A DNA stretch of 64,000 bases from Pseudomonas solani (GCF_026072635.1 NZ_AP023081.1:4584501-4648500), one strand, 5' to 3'; counted from the stretch's first letter, positions 25,564 to 35,778 are shown. The notes: a model not told the origin generated them from the sequence alone. A program made the numbers and translations.

Positions 25564-26964
25564 ATGTCCCAGCCCTTGCGCGCGATCATTACCCAGCTCT
25601 GGACCAAGAACGTTCCATTGCTGGAGCAATACCTGGCCGATTACGGCCCCCGTACCGTCCTGACCTTCCAGGGCTGCGTCACCCCCGAATTCGAAAGCAT
25701 GCTGGAACGCCACGGTAGCGACGTGGTGCTCATCGACTCACTGCTGGAAAGCATGGTCACCGCCACCACCGAAACCTTCAATGAGCGGGCCGCGCTGCCC
25801 TTCAGCGATACCGTGCGCCAGGGCATCCAGCCGCAGCTCGAGGCTGCCGGCCTGACCTGGGAAGACTGGGTGCGCACCCTGCAGGACGTCGCCACCCGCA
25901 CGCTGCCGGTGTCCTTCGCCCTGGTGGACGCGCTGGATCGCCTGGCGACCCTCTATGAAATCGAACTGATCGCCGTCAACGAAGACTGGATGTTCGGCTC
26001 CAAGACCTTGGTGGCCTGGGGCAAGGCGCGGGGCATCCCCAGCCTGCACGTCGAGCACAACCCGACCCTGTGCTACCCCTACACCGTCCACGACCAGCAG
26101 AACGCCGACCGGATGGTGGTGTGGAGCGAGGACAGCCGCCGCCTTTACGGCGACGCCGGCTACGACACCGAGCGCCTGCAGGTGATGGGCCTGCCGCAGT
26201 TCGACGACCTCTTCGCCGTGCGTGGCGAACGCCAGGCCAGCCGTGAAGCGCTGTGCGCGGAGCTGGGCCTGGACCCGTCCCTGCCCATCGTGGTGCTGGG
26301 TACCACCCTGCTGGCCGAGCATGCGCTGCCGCCGGAGCTGAACATCGACGAGCAGGTGCTGCGTGCCTACCTCGGCGCGATCGGCACCCTGGGCAAGGGC
26401 GTGCAGGTGGTGATCAAGGGGCGCAGGCCCCAGGGCCGTTTCGGCGCCGAGCAGGTGGCCGTGCTGGCCGCCGAGTACGGCCTCACGGCCGCTGACTACC
26501 GGTACGCCGATGGCGCGCCGCTGCCGTTCCTGCTGTCGGCAGATGTGCTGGTGGCGGTGGATTCCGGCCTGCAGGTGGAGGCGATGCTGGTGGGCACGCC
26601 GGCACTCAACCTGATGACCGAGACCGGCTTCTTCTATGGCCCCGGCCTGGTGCCGGGGCAGGGCGTGGACACGGTGGACGGCAATGAGCTGGCGCCCGCC
26701 ATCCGTCGACTGCTGGATGACCCGGAGCACCGGCAGCGCATGCTCGAGCGGGCCAATGCCTGCATCGAGCAGTTGCCCCGGGGCTCCACCGCGGCCATCG
26801 CGGCGTTCATGTCGCAGCTGGCGTTGCCCGCACCGCGTCGCCTGCAGGCCAGCGACCAGTTGATGGACTGGTTGGAATCCGCCGCGCCGACCGGCAATGC
26901 GCTGAGGATCATCCTTGATCACCTCGCCGCCCACAGCCCCGGGCGCCACAGCTGGGCGTCGTGA
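25564..26964 (+). CDS. GT-B-like glycosyl/glycerophosphotransferase, probable flagellin glycosylation
   Basis: This 466-residue protein looks like a GT-B-fold transferase. The C-terminal half has the nucleotide-binding pattern VQVVIKGRRPQGRFG, SADVLVAVDSGLQVEAMLVG and a TPALNLM strand, similar to the second half of CDP-glycerol glycerophosphotransferases and capsule transferases; the N-terminal half (about 1-230) is less conserved. No membrane helix is visible. The frame is open further upstream, but the ATG at 25564, five bases after the previous stop, fits best. It may transfer CMP-pseudaminate or another sugar to flagellin. The donor is not determined. Confidence 0.72.
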   Translation: MSQPLRAIITQLWTKNVPLLEQYLADYGPRTVLTFQGCVTPEFESMLERHGSDVVLIDSLLESMVTATTETFNERAALPFSDTVRQGIQPQLEAAGLTWEDWVRTLQDVATRTLPVSFALVDALDRLATLYEIELIAVNEDWMFGSKTLVAWGKARGIPSLHVEHNPTLCYPYTVHDQQNADRMVVWSEDSRRLYGDAGYDTERLQVMGLPQFDDLFAVRGERQASREALCAELGLDPSLPIVVLGTTLLAEHALPPELNIDEQVLRAYLGAIGTLGKGVQVVIKGRRPQGRFGAEQVAVLAAEYGLTAADYRYADGAPLPFLLSADVLVAVDSGLQVEAMLVGTPALNLMTETGFFYGPGLVPGQGVDTVDGNELAPAIRRLLDDPEHRQRMLERANACIEQLPRGSTAAIAAFMSQLALPAPRRLQASDQLMDWLESAAPTGNALRIILDHLAAHSPGRHSWAS

Positions 26965-29495
26965 TACTGGACCGCCAGGGCAGCCTGGCTGATGTGATCA
27001 CCACCGTGGGCAGCCTCTCCGAAAGCCGTTACCCGGAACTCGTGCCGATGCTGGTGAGTGCCAATGCCGAAGTCGTCGGTGAGGCGAACATCCCCGCCCG
27101 GCTGGTGCAGGACGGCAGCCATGTGGAGGCGATCAACGAACTGGTGGCCGGCGCGGATCTGGACTGGGTGCTGGTGGTGGATGCCGGGGTGGAGTTCACC
27201 TCCACCGGCCTGCTCGCCATCGCCCAGAAGGTCGCCTCCGACCCGCAGTGCCGCGCGCTCTATGCCGATGAATTCCAGCTGACCGAGCTGGGCGCGCGCG
27301 GGGCCTGCTTCAAGCCGGACTTCAACCTCGACCTGCTGCTCAGCTTCCCCCTCAGCCTGTGCCGCTACTGGTTCATCCGCGCCGACGTATTCCGGACCGA
27401 GGGCGGCTTCGACCCGATCTTCGCCGACGCCATGGAGCTGGAGTTCATCCTGCGCCTGGTGGAGCGGGACGGCCTGGTGGGCCTGGAACATGTCGACGAG
27501 GTGCTGCTCACCAGCCGGGTGCCGCAGTTGCGTGCCAACCCGGTGGAGCAGGTGGCCATCGAACGCCACCTCGAACAGCGTGGTTACCAGGCGCGGGTGG
27601 AGAGCTTCCTGCCGGGGCGCTACCGCATCGACTACGGCCACGAGGTCGGGCCGAAGGTCTCCATAGTAGTGGCGGTGCGTGACCACCTGTCGCTGCTGCA
27701 GCGCTGCGTGGATAGCTTGCTGGAGAAGACCCGTTACGGTCATTACGAGCTGCTGCTGGTGGATTGCGAGAGCCAGGAGCCGGCGACCCGCCAGTGGCTG
27801 GATGGCGTCGAGGCGCTGGACAGCGAGCAGGTGAAGGTCTGGCGCTTCGCTGGCGAGCTGAATTATTCGGCGATGGTCAACGCGGTGGCGATGTCGGTGG
27901 AGTCCGACTACCTGCTGCTGCTCAGCCACGATGTGCGCATCGTGCACGAGGACTGGCTGGAGCAACTGCTCAACCACGCGCTGCGGCCCGAGGTGGGGGT
28001 GGTTGGCGCCAAGGTGCTGGATGCCATGGGCTGCATCGAGCAGGCGGGGATCATCCTCGGCCTGCACGAGGTGGCGGGGCGCACCTTCGTCGGCGAACCG
28101 GGCGATGCCGCCGGCTATATGAACCGTTTGCAGGTTCCCCAGAACTACAGCGCGGTGGGCTCGGCCTGCATGATGGTGCGGCGCGAGGCGTTCATCGCGG
28201 TGGACGGCATGGACGCGGAACGCCTCGGTGCCTTCTATGGCGATGTCGATCTGTGCCTGCGCATCCGCGCGTCCGGGCTGCTCAACGTGTGGACCCCCGA
28301 TTGCGTGGTGATGCGCGACGGCATCGACCTGCCGGTGCTGGCCATCGACGGCGCCCTGGCACGCCAGGCCGCGCTCAAGGCCGAGCGCGAGCAGATGCTG
28401 CAGCGCTGGCTGCCGGTGCTGGCCCGCGACCCGGCCTACAACGCCAACCTGTCTCTGTCCGGCCACGGCTTCGGTTTCGAATACGGCACGCGGCGCGTGC
28501 GTCATCCGCTGCTGCCCCAGGTGCTCTGCTACCCGGCGGACGCCACCGGCTGCGGCCACTACCGGATTCGCCAGCCACTGGAGGCGCTGCGTGAGGCGGG
28601 CCTGGTGGAGGGTACGTTCAGCGGCACCCACCTGACGCCCGTGGAGCTGGAGCGCTTCGGTGCACAGACGGTGGTGTTCCAGCGGCAGATCATGGACCCG
28701 CAGATCGAGGGCATGCGCGAAGTGAAGGCGCTGTCCGGGGCATTCCGCGTCTACGAACTGGATGACTACCTGCCCAACCTGCCGCTCAAGAGCGCGCACC
28801 GGGAAACCATGCCGCGCGATGTGCTCAAGTCATTGCGCCAGGCGGTGGCGCTCACCGATCGCTTCGTCGTTTCCACCGCGCCGCTGGCCGAGGCCTTCGC
28901 CGACCTGCACAGCGATATCCGCGTGGTGCCGAACTGCCTGCCGTTGCCCTGGTGGAGCAATCTGCGCAGCCGGCGCCGCCGTGGCAGCAAGCCCCGGGTT
29001 GGCTGGGCGGGTGGCAGCAGCCACCAGGGTGACCTGGAGCTGATCGCCGATGTGGTCCGTGAACTGGCGGGGGAGGTGGAGTGGGTGTTCTTCGGCATGT
29101 GCCCGGAGAAGCTCCGGCCCTACGTGCACGAATTCCATATCGGCGTGCCGATCGAGTTGTATCCGGCCAAGCTGGCCAGCCTGGACCTGGACCTTGCCCT
29201 GGCGCCGCTGGAGCAGAACCTGTTCAACGACTGCAAGAGCAACCTGCGCCTGCTGGAATACGGCGCCTGTGGCTTCCCGGTGATCTGCAGCGACGTGCTC
29301 TGCTACCGCGGCGACCTCACGGCGACCCGGGTGAAGAACCGCTTCAAGGATTGGGTGGACGCCATCCGCATGCATTTGAGCGACCTCAAGGCCACCGCCG
29401 CCGCCGGCGACACCTTGCGTGCCCAGGTGCTGGGGAACTGGATGCTGGACGGGGAGAACCTGGTGCGCTGGCGCGCCGCCTGGTTGCCGGACTGA
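26961..29495 (+). CDS. Large multidomain flagellin glycosyltransferase (FgtA-like)
   Basis: The 844-residue protein has three parts. Residues about 1-215 look like a reduced GT2-type domain (LDWVLVVDAGVEF, ADEFQLTELGARG). About 230-460 form a full GT2 domain (VSIVVAVRDHLSLLQRCVDS, LLLLSHDVRIVHEDW, FYGDVDLCLRIRA). About 515-840 resemble a GT-B glycosyltransferase (VGWAGGSSHQGDLELIADVV, NLRLLEYGACGFPVICSD). Long fused transferases of this kind (FgtA/Fgt1/Fgt2) glycosylate flagellin in Pseudomonas, and this one is the last gene before the fliC promoters. The start is a GTG that overlaps the previous stop by four bases. Confidence 0.82.
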   Translation: MILDRQGSLADVITTVGSLSESRYPELVPMLVSANAEVVGEANIPARLVQDGSHVEAINELVAGADLDWVLVVDAGVEFTSTGLLAIAQKVASDPQCRALYADEFQLTELGARGACFKPDFNLDLLLSFPLSLCRYWFIRADVFRTEGGFDPIFADAMELEFILRLVERDGLVGLEHVDEVLLTSRVPQLRANPVEQVAIERHLEQRGYQARVESFLPGRYRIDYGHEVGPKVSIVVAVRDHLSLLQRCVDSLLEKTRYGHYELLLVDCESQEPATRQWLDGVEALDSEQVKVWRFAGELNYSAMVNAVAMSVESDYLLLLSHDVRIVHEDWLEQLLNHALRPEVGVVGAKVLDAMGCIEQAGIILGLHEVAGRTFVGEPGDAAGYMNRLQVPQNYSAVGSACMMVRREAFIAVDGMDAERLGAFYGDVDLCLRIRASGLLNVWTPDCVVMRDGIDLPVLAIDGALARQAALKAEREQMLQRWLPVLARDPAYNANLSLSGHGFGFEYGTRRVRHPLLPQVLCYPADATGCGHYRIRQPLEALREAGLVEGTFSGTHLTPVELERFGAQTVVFQRQIMDPQIEGMREVKALSGAFRVYELDDYLPNLPLKSAHRETMPRDVLKSLRQAVALTDRFVVSTAPLAEAFADLHSDIRVVPNCLPLPWWSNLRSRRRRGSKPRVGWAGGSSHQGDLELIADVVRELAGEVEWVFFGMCPEKLRPYVHEFHIGVPIELYPAKLASLDLDLALAPLEQNLFNDCKSNLRLLEYGACGFPVICSDVLCYRGDLTATRVKNRFKDWVDAIRMHLSDLKATAAAGDTLRAQVLGNWMLDGENLVRWRAAWLPD

Positions 29496-29534
29496 CCGTC
29501 CTGGCGCTCACCGACGAACGGCGTGGCAAAAGGC

Positions 29535-29560
29535 TAAACCTTCGCTACGCCTGCCGATAA
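29535..29560 (+). promoter_or_regulatory. Upstream sigma-28-like promoter of fliC (14-bp spacing)
   Basis: TAAA at 29535-29538 and GCCGATAA at 29553-29560 are separated by 14 bases, one fewer than in the best sigma-28 promoters. The -10 element is perfect. It is 92 bp upstream of the second, optimally spaced copy. Confidence 0.55.
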
Positions 29561-29625
29561 CAGGAGTACGAACACTGTTCGCGGCTGCGCGGCAAGCCCA
29601 AAGAGAAAAAATTTCAAATTTCTCC

Positions 29626-29652
29626 TAAAGCTCCACCGGCAAGCGCCGATAA
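29626..29652 (+). promoter_or_regulatory. Main sigma-28 (FliA) promoter of fliC
   Basis: TAAAG at 29626-29630 and GCCGATAA at 29645-29652 have exactly 15 bases between TAAA and GCCGATAA, the FliA consensus. An A/T-rich stretch at 29601-29624 directly upstream could act as an UP element. The leader to the fliC ATG is about 85 bases and includes a possible stem of CCTGAGC with GCTCAGG. Confidence 0.92.
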
Positions 29653-29744
29653 ACAGTTCGAATGCGAATTCTAGGGGCACCTGAGCAGCAGGTCCTGAAG
29701 GTCGCAAAGCTCAGGTAAATACTAGGTACTTCGGGAGACGCCAA

Positions 29745-31208
29745 ATGGCACTTACAGTCAATACCAACATTGCTTCGCTCAACACTCAGCGCAACCTGAA
29801 CGCATCGTCCAATTCGCTGAATACCTCGCTGCAGCGTCTCTCCACCGGTAGCCGTATCAACAGCGCCAAGGACGATGCCGCCGGCCTGCAGATCTCCAAC
29901 CGTCTGACCAACCAGATCAGCGGCCTGAACCAGGCGACCCGCAACGCCAACGACGGTATCTCCCTGGCGCAGACCGCTGAAGGTGCACTGCAGCAATCCA
30001 CCAACATCCTGCAGCGTATCCGCGACCTGTCCATCCAGGCAGCCAGCGGCTCGAACAGCGACGCCGACCGCGCGGCCCTGCAGAAAGAAGTGACCGCGCA
30101 GCAGGCCGAACTGTCCCGTATCGCTGAAACCACCACCTTCGGTGGTCGCAAGCTGCTGGACGGCACTTTCGGTACCACCAGCTTCCAGGTCGGTTCCGAT
30201 GCCTACCAGACCATCGACGTGACCCTGAAGGATGCGTCCTCCGCCAAGCTGGGTTCCTACCAGGTCGGTGGTGGTGCTTCCACTTCTGCGGCCGGTGCCT
30301 CGGCATCCGGTACCACCGTTGCCGGTAGCGTGGTTGCGGGTAGCGGTGGTGCGTTCGCCTCCGGCACCGTCACCGTGGTCGGCAACGGCCAGACCAAGGA
30401 CGTGACCCTCGCCGCGACCGACAGCGCGAAGAGCATCGCCCAAAAGTTCGACGGCTCGATCGCCGGCCTCTCCGCCAGCGCCCGTACCGTGATTCAGGCC
30501 GACGTCAACTTCACCTCCGGTGCAGCCTCGTTCAACCTGACCGTTGGTTCCAACACCGTGCAGATGGTAGGTGTAACCTCCAACGAAGACCTGGCCAACC
30601 AGATCAACTCCAACGCCGGTAAGCTTGGTCTCACCGCCAACTACGACCAGCAGAACGACAAGATCACCATCACCTCCGCGACTGGTGAGACGATCGAGTT
30701 CGGTGCTGCTACCGGTAGCTCCGCAGGCACCATCGACGTGGCCGCTCAGGGCAACGACGGTACCTACGGCGGCGCGACGGATGTGGCGGCGACTGGCGGC
30801 AAGGCCTTCGGTTACGTGCAGCTGGATTCCCCGGTATCCTTCGCGGTGACCGGCGATACCACCCAGGTGTTCAGCACCAGCTCGTCGACCCTGAACACCG
30901 TTGCCAACGTCGATATCTCCACCGCCGATGGTGCCCAGCGCGCCCTGGCAGTGGTCGACAGCGCCCTGGCAGCGATCGACTCCCAGCGTGCCGACCTCGG
31001 TGCTGTGCAGAACCGCTTCGATAACACCGTATCGAACCTGCAGAACATCTCCGAGAACGCCGCTTCTGCTCGTAGCCGGATCAAGGACACCGACTTCGCA
31101 GCTGAAACTGCGACCCTGTCCAAGAACCAGGTTCTGCAACAGGCCGGTACTGCGATCCTGGCCCAGGCGAACCAGCTGCCGCAGTCGGTTCTCAGCCTGC
31201 TGCAATAA
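29745..31208 (+). CDS. fliC: FliC flagellin
   Basis: FliC is the filament subunit, exported with the help of FliS. The 487-residue protein has conserved N-terminal D0/D1 (MALTVNTNIASLNTQRNLNA and LSTGSRINSAKDDAAGLQIS) and C-terminal D1/D0 (NRFDNTVSNLQNISENAASA ending in LPQSVLSLLQ). The central part (about 175-390) is Ser/Thr/Ala/Gly-rich and surface-exposed; the adjacent pse island predicts O-linked nonulosonate on Ser/Thr there. GGGAG precedes the ATG. It is transcribed from sigma-28 promoters and followed by a hairpin at 31231. Confidence 0.98.
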   Translation: MALTVNTNIASLNTQRNLNASSNSLNTSLQRLSTGSRINSAKDDAAGLQISNRLTNQISGLNQATRNANDGISLAQTAEGALQQSTNILQRIRDLSIQAASGSNSDADRAALQKEVTAQQAELSRIAETTTFGGRKLLDGTFGTTSFQVGSDAYQTIDVTLKDASSAKLGSYQVGGGASTSAAGASASGTTVAGSVVAGSGGAFASGTVTVVGNGQTKDVTLAATDSAKSIAQKFDGSIAGLSASARTVIQADVNFTSGAASFNLTVGSNTVQMVGVTSNEDLANQINSNAGKLGLTANYDQQNDKITITSATGETIEFGAATGSSAGTIDVAAQGNDGTYGGATDVAATGGKAFGYVQLDSPVSFAVTGDTTQVFSTSSSTLNTVANVDISTADGAQRALAVVDSALAAIDSQRADLGAVQNRFDNTVSNLQNISENAASARSRIKDTDFAAETATLSKNQVLQQAGTAILAQANQLPQSVLSLLQ

Positions 31209-31230
31209 CGCAGGAAGAGCGCCCAGCAAC

Positions 31231-31263
31231 AATGGGGGGAAGGGGATGACCCTTCCTCCCATT
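31231..31263 (+). terminator. Strong hairpin between fliC and flaG
   Basis: A 14-bp stem (31231-31244 with 31250-31263, one G-T pair) with a five-base loop starts 22 bases after the fliC stop. There is no T run, so it is best read as an mRNA 3'-end stabiliser or partial terminator that lets fliC outnumber flaG-fliD in RNA. Confidence 0.6.
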
Positions 31264-31285
31264 TGGCCATTGTGAGGTATGAAAA

Positions 31286-31671
31286 ATGGATATCTCGAAC
31301 ATTACGTCGGTCGGTGCCCTACCCAGGTTGGCCAAGGACCCCGTCGCCAGCGTAACGCCCGGCCAGGAGGCTGCCAGGAAGGTGGCTCCGGCAAGCACTG
31401 CGGTCAGCAGCGCTGAAGCGGACGCCCAGTCCCAGCAGTCCCAGGCGCAGGGGGCAACCTGGAATCCGCTGTCGCTGATATCCAGTCCTTCGTCCAGACC
31501 GTCAAGCGCGGGCTGGATTTCAATGTCGATGACTCCAGTGGCGAAGTCGTGGTGAAGGTCATCGATACCGATTCGGGCAAGCTGATCCGGCAAATTCCTT
31601 CCGAGGAATTGCTGAAGCTCGCTGAACGGCTGGAAGACATCCGCAGTCTGATGTTCGAGGCCAAGGCTTGA
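31286..31671 (+). pseudogene. flaG: flaG, broken by a single-base loss (or assembly error)
   Basis: FlaG influences filament length in Pseudomonas and relatives. The N-terminal frame from 31286 (MDISNITSVGALPRL...) leaves the family at about codon 56 and stops at 31555. The conserved C-terminus (LESAVADIQSFVQTVKRGLD, then GEVVVKVIDTDSGKLIRQIP) continues in another frame up to the stop at 31669-31671. The switch lies at a run of five G at 31450-31454. One more G would restore a single frame of 128 residues, the usual FlaG length. I cannot tell a true mutation or slipped-strand phase variation from a sequencing error. Confidence 0.85.
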
Positions 31672-31673
31672 GT

Positions 31674-31689
31674 TGGTACGTTTCTTGAG
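31674..31689 (+). promoter_or_regulatory. Weak sigma-54-like element before fliD
   Basis: TGGTACGTTTCTTGAG matches the -24 side well with ten bases between GG and the -12 dinucleotide, but this reads GA in place of GC. It lies directly after the flaG stop. In P. aeruginosa fliD is reported to have promoters of its own, so the candidate is reasonable but unproven. Confidence 0.35.
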
Positions 31690-31704
31690 TACCAAACTCT
31701 TGAT

Positions 31705-31737
31705 CGTTCCCTGGAAGGGAACTCGGGACGTTTTTTT
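31705..31737 (+). terminator. Terminator or attenuator in the fliD leader
   Basis: A stem at 31706-31711 with 31717-31722 competes with another at 31705-31711 with 31725-31730 that ends directly at seven T residues (31731-31737). The second is terminator-like. The T run abuts the fliD ribosome binding site (GGAGGTG), so it may limit read-through from fliC/flaG. Confidence 0.45.
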
Positions 31738-31751
31738 GACGGAGGTGTGAG

Positions 31752-33205
31752 ATGGCTACCACCATCGGTACTGTTGGATCTGGACTCATCGATATCGATA
31801 CCACTGTGAAAGCGCTGGTGGCCAACGCCCGTGCGCCCAAGCAGAACCAGCTCGATACCCTGGAGTCGAAATCCACGACCAAGCTCACCGCCCTCGGCTC
31901 CCTCAAGAGCGCCGTCAGTGAATTCCAGAGCGCCATGGCGTTGCTCAACAGCCCCACCAGTTTTCTGGCGCGGACTGCGACTTCGTCCAACACCGCGGCG
32001 CTGAACGCCACCGCGACCCCGAGTGCGGTTTCCGGCAGCTACAAGATCAACATCACCCAGTTGGCTGCAGGCAGCAAGATCGCTTCGGCGGCCTTCAGCA
32101 CCGGGGCTACCACGGCCTTCAACGAAGGCTCGCTGGACATCAAGATCGGTGGTAACGATGCCTTGACCATCGCTGTCGACAGCACCAACAACACCCTTTC
32201 CGGTATCCGTGACGCCATCAACAAGCAGGGTGCGGACAAGGGCATCAGCGCCACCATCGTGACTGACAGCCAGGGTTCGCGCCTGGTGCTGAGCAGCAGC
32301 AAGATGGGGGACGGCAAAGACATCACCATGACCGGCACCAGCACCTCGGGCAGCAAAACCGACCTGAGCAAGCTGAACTTCCCCGGCCCGACCCTGAATC
32401 CTTCCGACTTCGGCTCGACCGCCGAGTACGACGCGGCCGTGGCCAAGGCCGGCAAGACCCTGTCCACCGCCCAGAGCGCCAAGTTGACGGTGGACGGCCT
32501 GAGCGTGGTCAGTGACTCCAATACCGTCACCACCGCGATCGATGGCATCACGCTCAATCTCACCGGTGAGACCGAGGCGCTCAAACCCTTGACGCTGACC
32601 GTCGGGCAGAACAGCAGCGCGGTGAAGACCAACGTGCAGAACTTCGTCACCGCGTACAACAAGATGGCCTCCGCCATCAGCTCGCTGACCAAGGTCACCC
32701 CGTGGAAGGCAGCGACCCGGTGGTTGCCGCGCTGGCCGGCGACTCCACCGCACGCGCACTGTTGAACTCCATGCGCAGTGAACTGGTCACCCCGAGCAGC
32801 AGCGATGGCTCGGTCAAGGCGCTGGCATCCTTGGGCATCACCACCAAGCAGGACGGCACCCTGGATCTCAACTCCGCCAAGCTGGATGCGGCCATCGCCT
32901 CCGACTACCAGGGCATCGCCGACTTCTTCACCGGTGACAACGGCCTGGCTGCGCGCATGACCGCGAAGGCCAAGCCGTACACTGACTCTGGTGGCGTCAT
33001 CGAGCAGCGCAGTTCGGTGCTGCGCGACACCATCAAGGGCGTCGACAACCAGCAGAAAGCGCTGGACCTGCGCATGACCGCGCTGCAGACCCGTCTGTAC
33101 AAGCAGTTCACCACCCTGGACTCGTTGCTGGCGCAGATGCAGGGCACCAGCGACAACCTCGCTTCGCAGCTCGACGCCTTGCCTGGCCTGGTCAAGAAGA
33201 ACTGA
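31752..33205 (+). pseudogene. fliD: fliD filament cap gene, broken by a single-base loss (or assembly error)
   Basis: FliD caps the filament and is needed for flagellin polymerisation. The frame from 31752 (MATTIGTVGSGLIDIDTTVK) encodes about 316 FliD-like residues up to SSLTKVTP and then runs into unrelated sequence, stopping at 32765. The rest of FliD (VEGSDPVVAALAGDSTARAL to LPGLVKKN) is in another frame from 32702 to 33205. The shift lies at a run of four C (32698-32701); one more C joins the parts into 484 residues, a normal length. A real FliD-null strain would be expected to shed unpolymerised flagellin, so sequencing error should be excluded first. Confidence 0.88.
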
Positions 33206-33264
33206 CCGAGCCCGAGGTTTGGTCCGCTCGCGTCTTAATGACGAAAAATGCTCAGCAGAAGGCT

Positions 33265-33291
33265 TAAAGCTCCCGTGAAACCAGCCGATAT
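33265..33291 (+). promoter_or_regulatory. sigma-28 promoter for fliS
   Basis: TAAA at 33265-33268 and GCCGATAT at 33284-33291 are 15 bases apart, the FliA optimum, with only the last base of the -10 element differing. It lies in the fliD-fliS gap, 42 bp before the fliS ATG, so the chaperones fliS and fliT can be made with flagellin independently of fliD transcription. Confidence 0.82.
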
Positions 33292-33332
33292 TATGGATAT
33301 CGAAGAAACACCGGTTCACGAGGAGTTGCGAA

Positions 33333-33713
33333 ATGAGAGCGATGTTGGCCATGAAGCAGTATCAGCAGGTGAACGTGCAGGCTCAGGTGTCTGACGCCAG
33401 CCCGCATCGTTTGATCCAGATGCTGATGGAAGGCGGCCTCGAACGCATGGCGCAGGCCCAGGGTGCGATGATGCGCGAGCAGGGACCGCTGAAAGGCGAG
33501 CTGATCAGCAAATCCATCGGTATCATCGGCGGCCTTCGCGAGGCGCTGGACCCGTCTCGCGGTGGCGAAGTCGCGGCCAACCTCGACCGCCTCTATGAAT
33601 ACATGATCGCGCGCCTTATCCACGCCAATAAAGCCAACGACCCGGCGGTGCTCACCGAGGTGGCCGGCCTGTTGCGTGAAGTGAAGTCCGGCTGGGATGC
33701 CATTGCGCCCTGA
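33333..33713 (+). CDS. fliS: FliS flagellin export chaperone
   Basis: FliS binds the C-terminus of newly made flagellin and stops premature polymerisation in the cytoplasm. The 126-residue all-helical protein has the family features AMKQYQQVNVQAQVSDASPH with RLIQMLMEGGLERMAQA and YEYMIARLIHANKANDPAVL. GAGGAG lies seven bases upstream of the ATG. It is transcribed from its own sigma-28 promoter and is 13 bp from fliT. Confidence 0.95.
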   Translation: MRAMLAMKQYQQVNVQAQVSDASPHRLIQMLMEGGLERMAQAQGAMMREQGPLKGELISKSIGIIGGLREALDPSRGGEVAANLDRLYEYMIARLIHANKANDPAVLTEVAGLLREVKSGWDAIAP

Positions 33714-33726
33714 GTAGGAGAGCAAC

Positions 33727-34026
33727 ATGAGCCACATCATGCTCAAGCAGATCGAAGAAACCCGCCTGGCCCTGGTCTCCGCCTTCGAGAGCCAGGACTG
33801 GGAGAGCGTGAGCCAGCTCGACCGCCAGTGCCGCGATCAGGTGAGCGTCGCCATGCTCGATTGCGCCGATATCGAGGAGGGCCTGCGCACGCAACTGGAG
33901 GCCCTGATCGACGTCTACCGTCGCCTGACCGAATCCTGCGCCCAGCAGCGCGACCAGGTGGCCAGCGAGCTCAGCAATCTCGTCCGCTCCAACCAGGGTG
34001 CCAAGGTCTATCAGCTGTTCGGTTGA
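33727..34026 (+). CDS. fliT: FliT/FleP-type flagellar chaperone
   Basis: A small (99-residue) helical protein directly after fliS, at the place where Pseudomonas carries fliT (also called fleP). It contains ALVSAFESQDWESVSQLDRQ and LTESCAQQRDQVASELSNLV, compatible with a FliT-type export chaperone for FliD. Sequence conservation in this family is low, so the name rests on position and size as much as on motif. AGGAGAG precedes the ATG. Confidence 0.75.
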   Translation: MSHIMLKQIEETRLALVSAFESQDWESVSQLDRQCRDQVSVAMLDCADIEEGLRTQLEALIDVYRRLTESCAQQRDQVASELSNLVRSNQGAKVYQLFG

Positions 34027-34120
34027 TGGCACCCCGATGCGGCACTGATGGCATATCGGTGCTGCGTCCTCAGTCTCTTAGGCTTTCTGTCGATCTCCTC
34101 AAAAAAAGCACGCCATAAAT

Positions 34121-34149
34121 TTGACTCTGTTCGCTTTTTTGACTTTACT
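34121..34149 (+). promoter_or_regulatory. sigma-70-like promoter of fleQ
   Basis: TTGACT (34121-34126) and TTTACT (34144-34149) are separated by 17 bases, in an A/T-rich part of an otherwise GC-rich window. This fits fleQ as the top, sigma-70-dependent gene of the cascade. About 95 bases of leader follow. Flanking bases include AAAAAAGC (34102-34109) and GCTTTTTT (34133-34140), an inverted pair over the promoter, and a direct repeat TTGCCGTTGCCG at 34159-34170. Confidence 0.6.
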
Positions 34150-34248
34150 AGTGGCCAATTGCCGTTGCCGATCGCGATTTTGATGGCACCGGCTGCCCTT
34201 GTGCCGCTCTAACGCGGCATCAGTCCTCGAGCAAAGATCAGAACAAGC

Positions 34249-35721
<1,473 letters not shown>

Positions 35722-35733
35722 CGCTGATTTCGT

Positions 35734-35762
35734 AAATACCTGTTTTAAAAGGGTATTTTTTT
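35734..35762 (+). terminator. Rho-independent terminator after fleQ
   Basis: AAATACC (35734-35740) pairs with GGTATTT (35752-35758) and runs into further T residues to 35762. It separates fleQ from fleSR; the -24 region of the fleS sigma-54 promoter starts right behind it. Confidence 0.8.
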
Positions 35763-35778
35763 AGGCACGGGTATTGCT
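35763..35778 (+). promoter_or_regulatory. sigma-54 promoter for fleSR
   Basis: AGGCACGGGTATTGCT has GG (35764-35765) and GC (35776-35777) ten bases apart and a near-perfect consensus apart from the first base. It predicts a start of transcription near 35789. FleQ-dependent fleSR transcription is established in P. aeruginosa. Confidence 0.8.
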
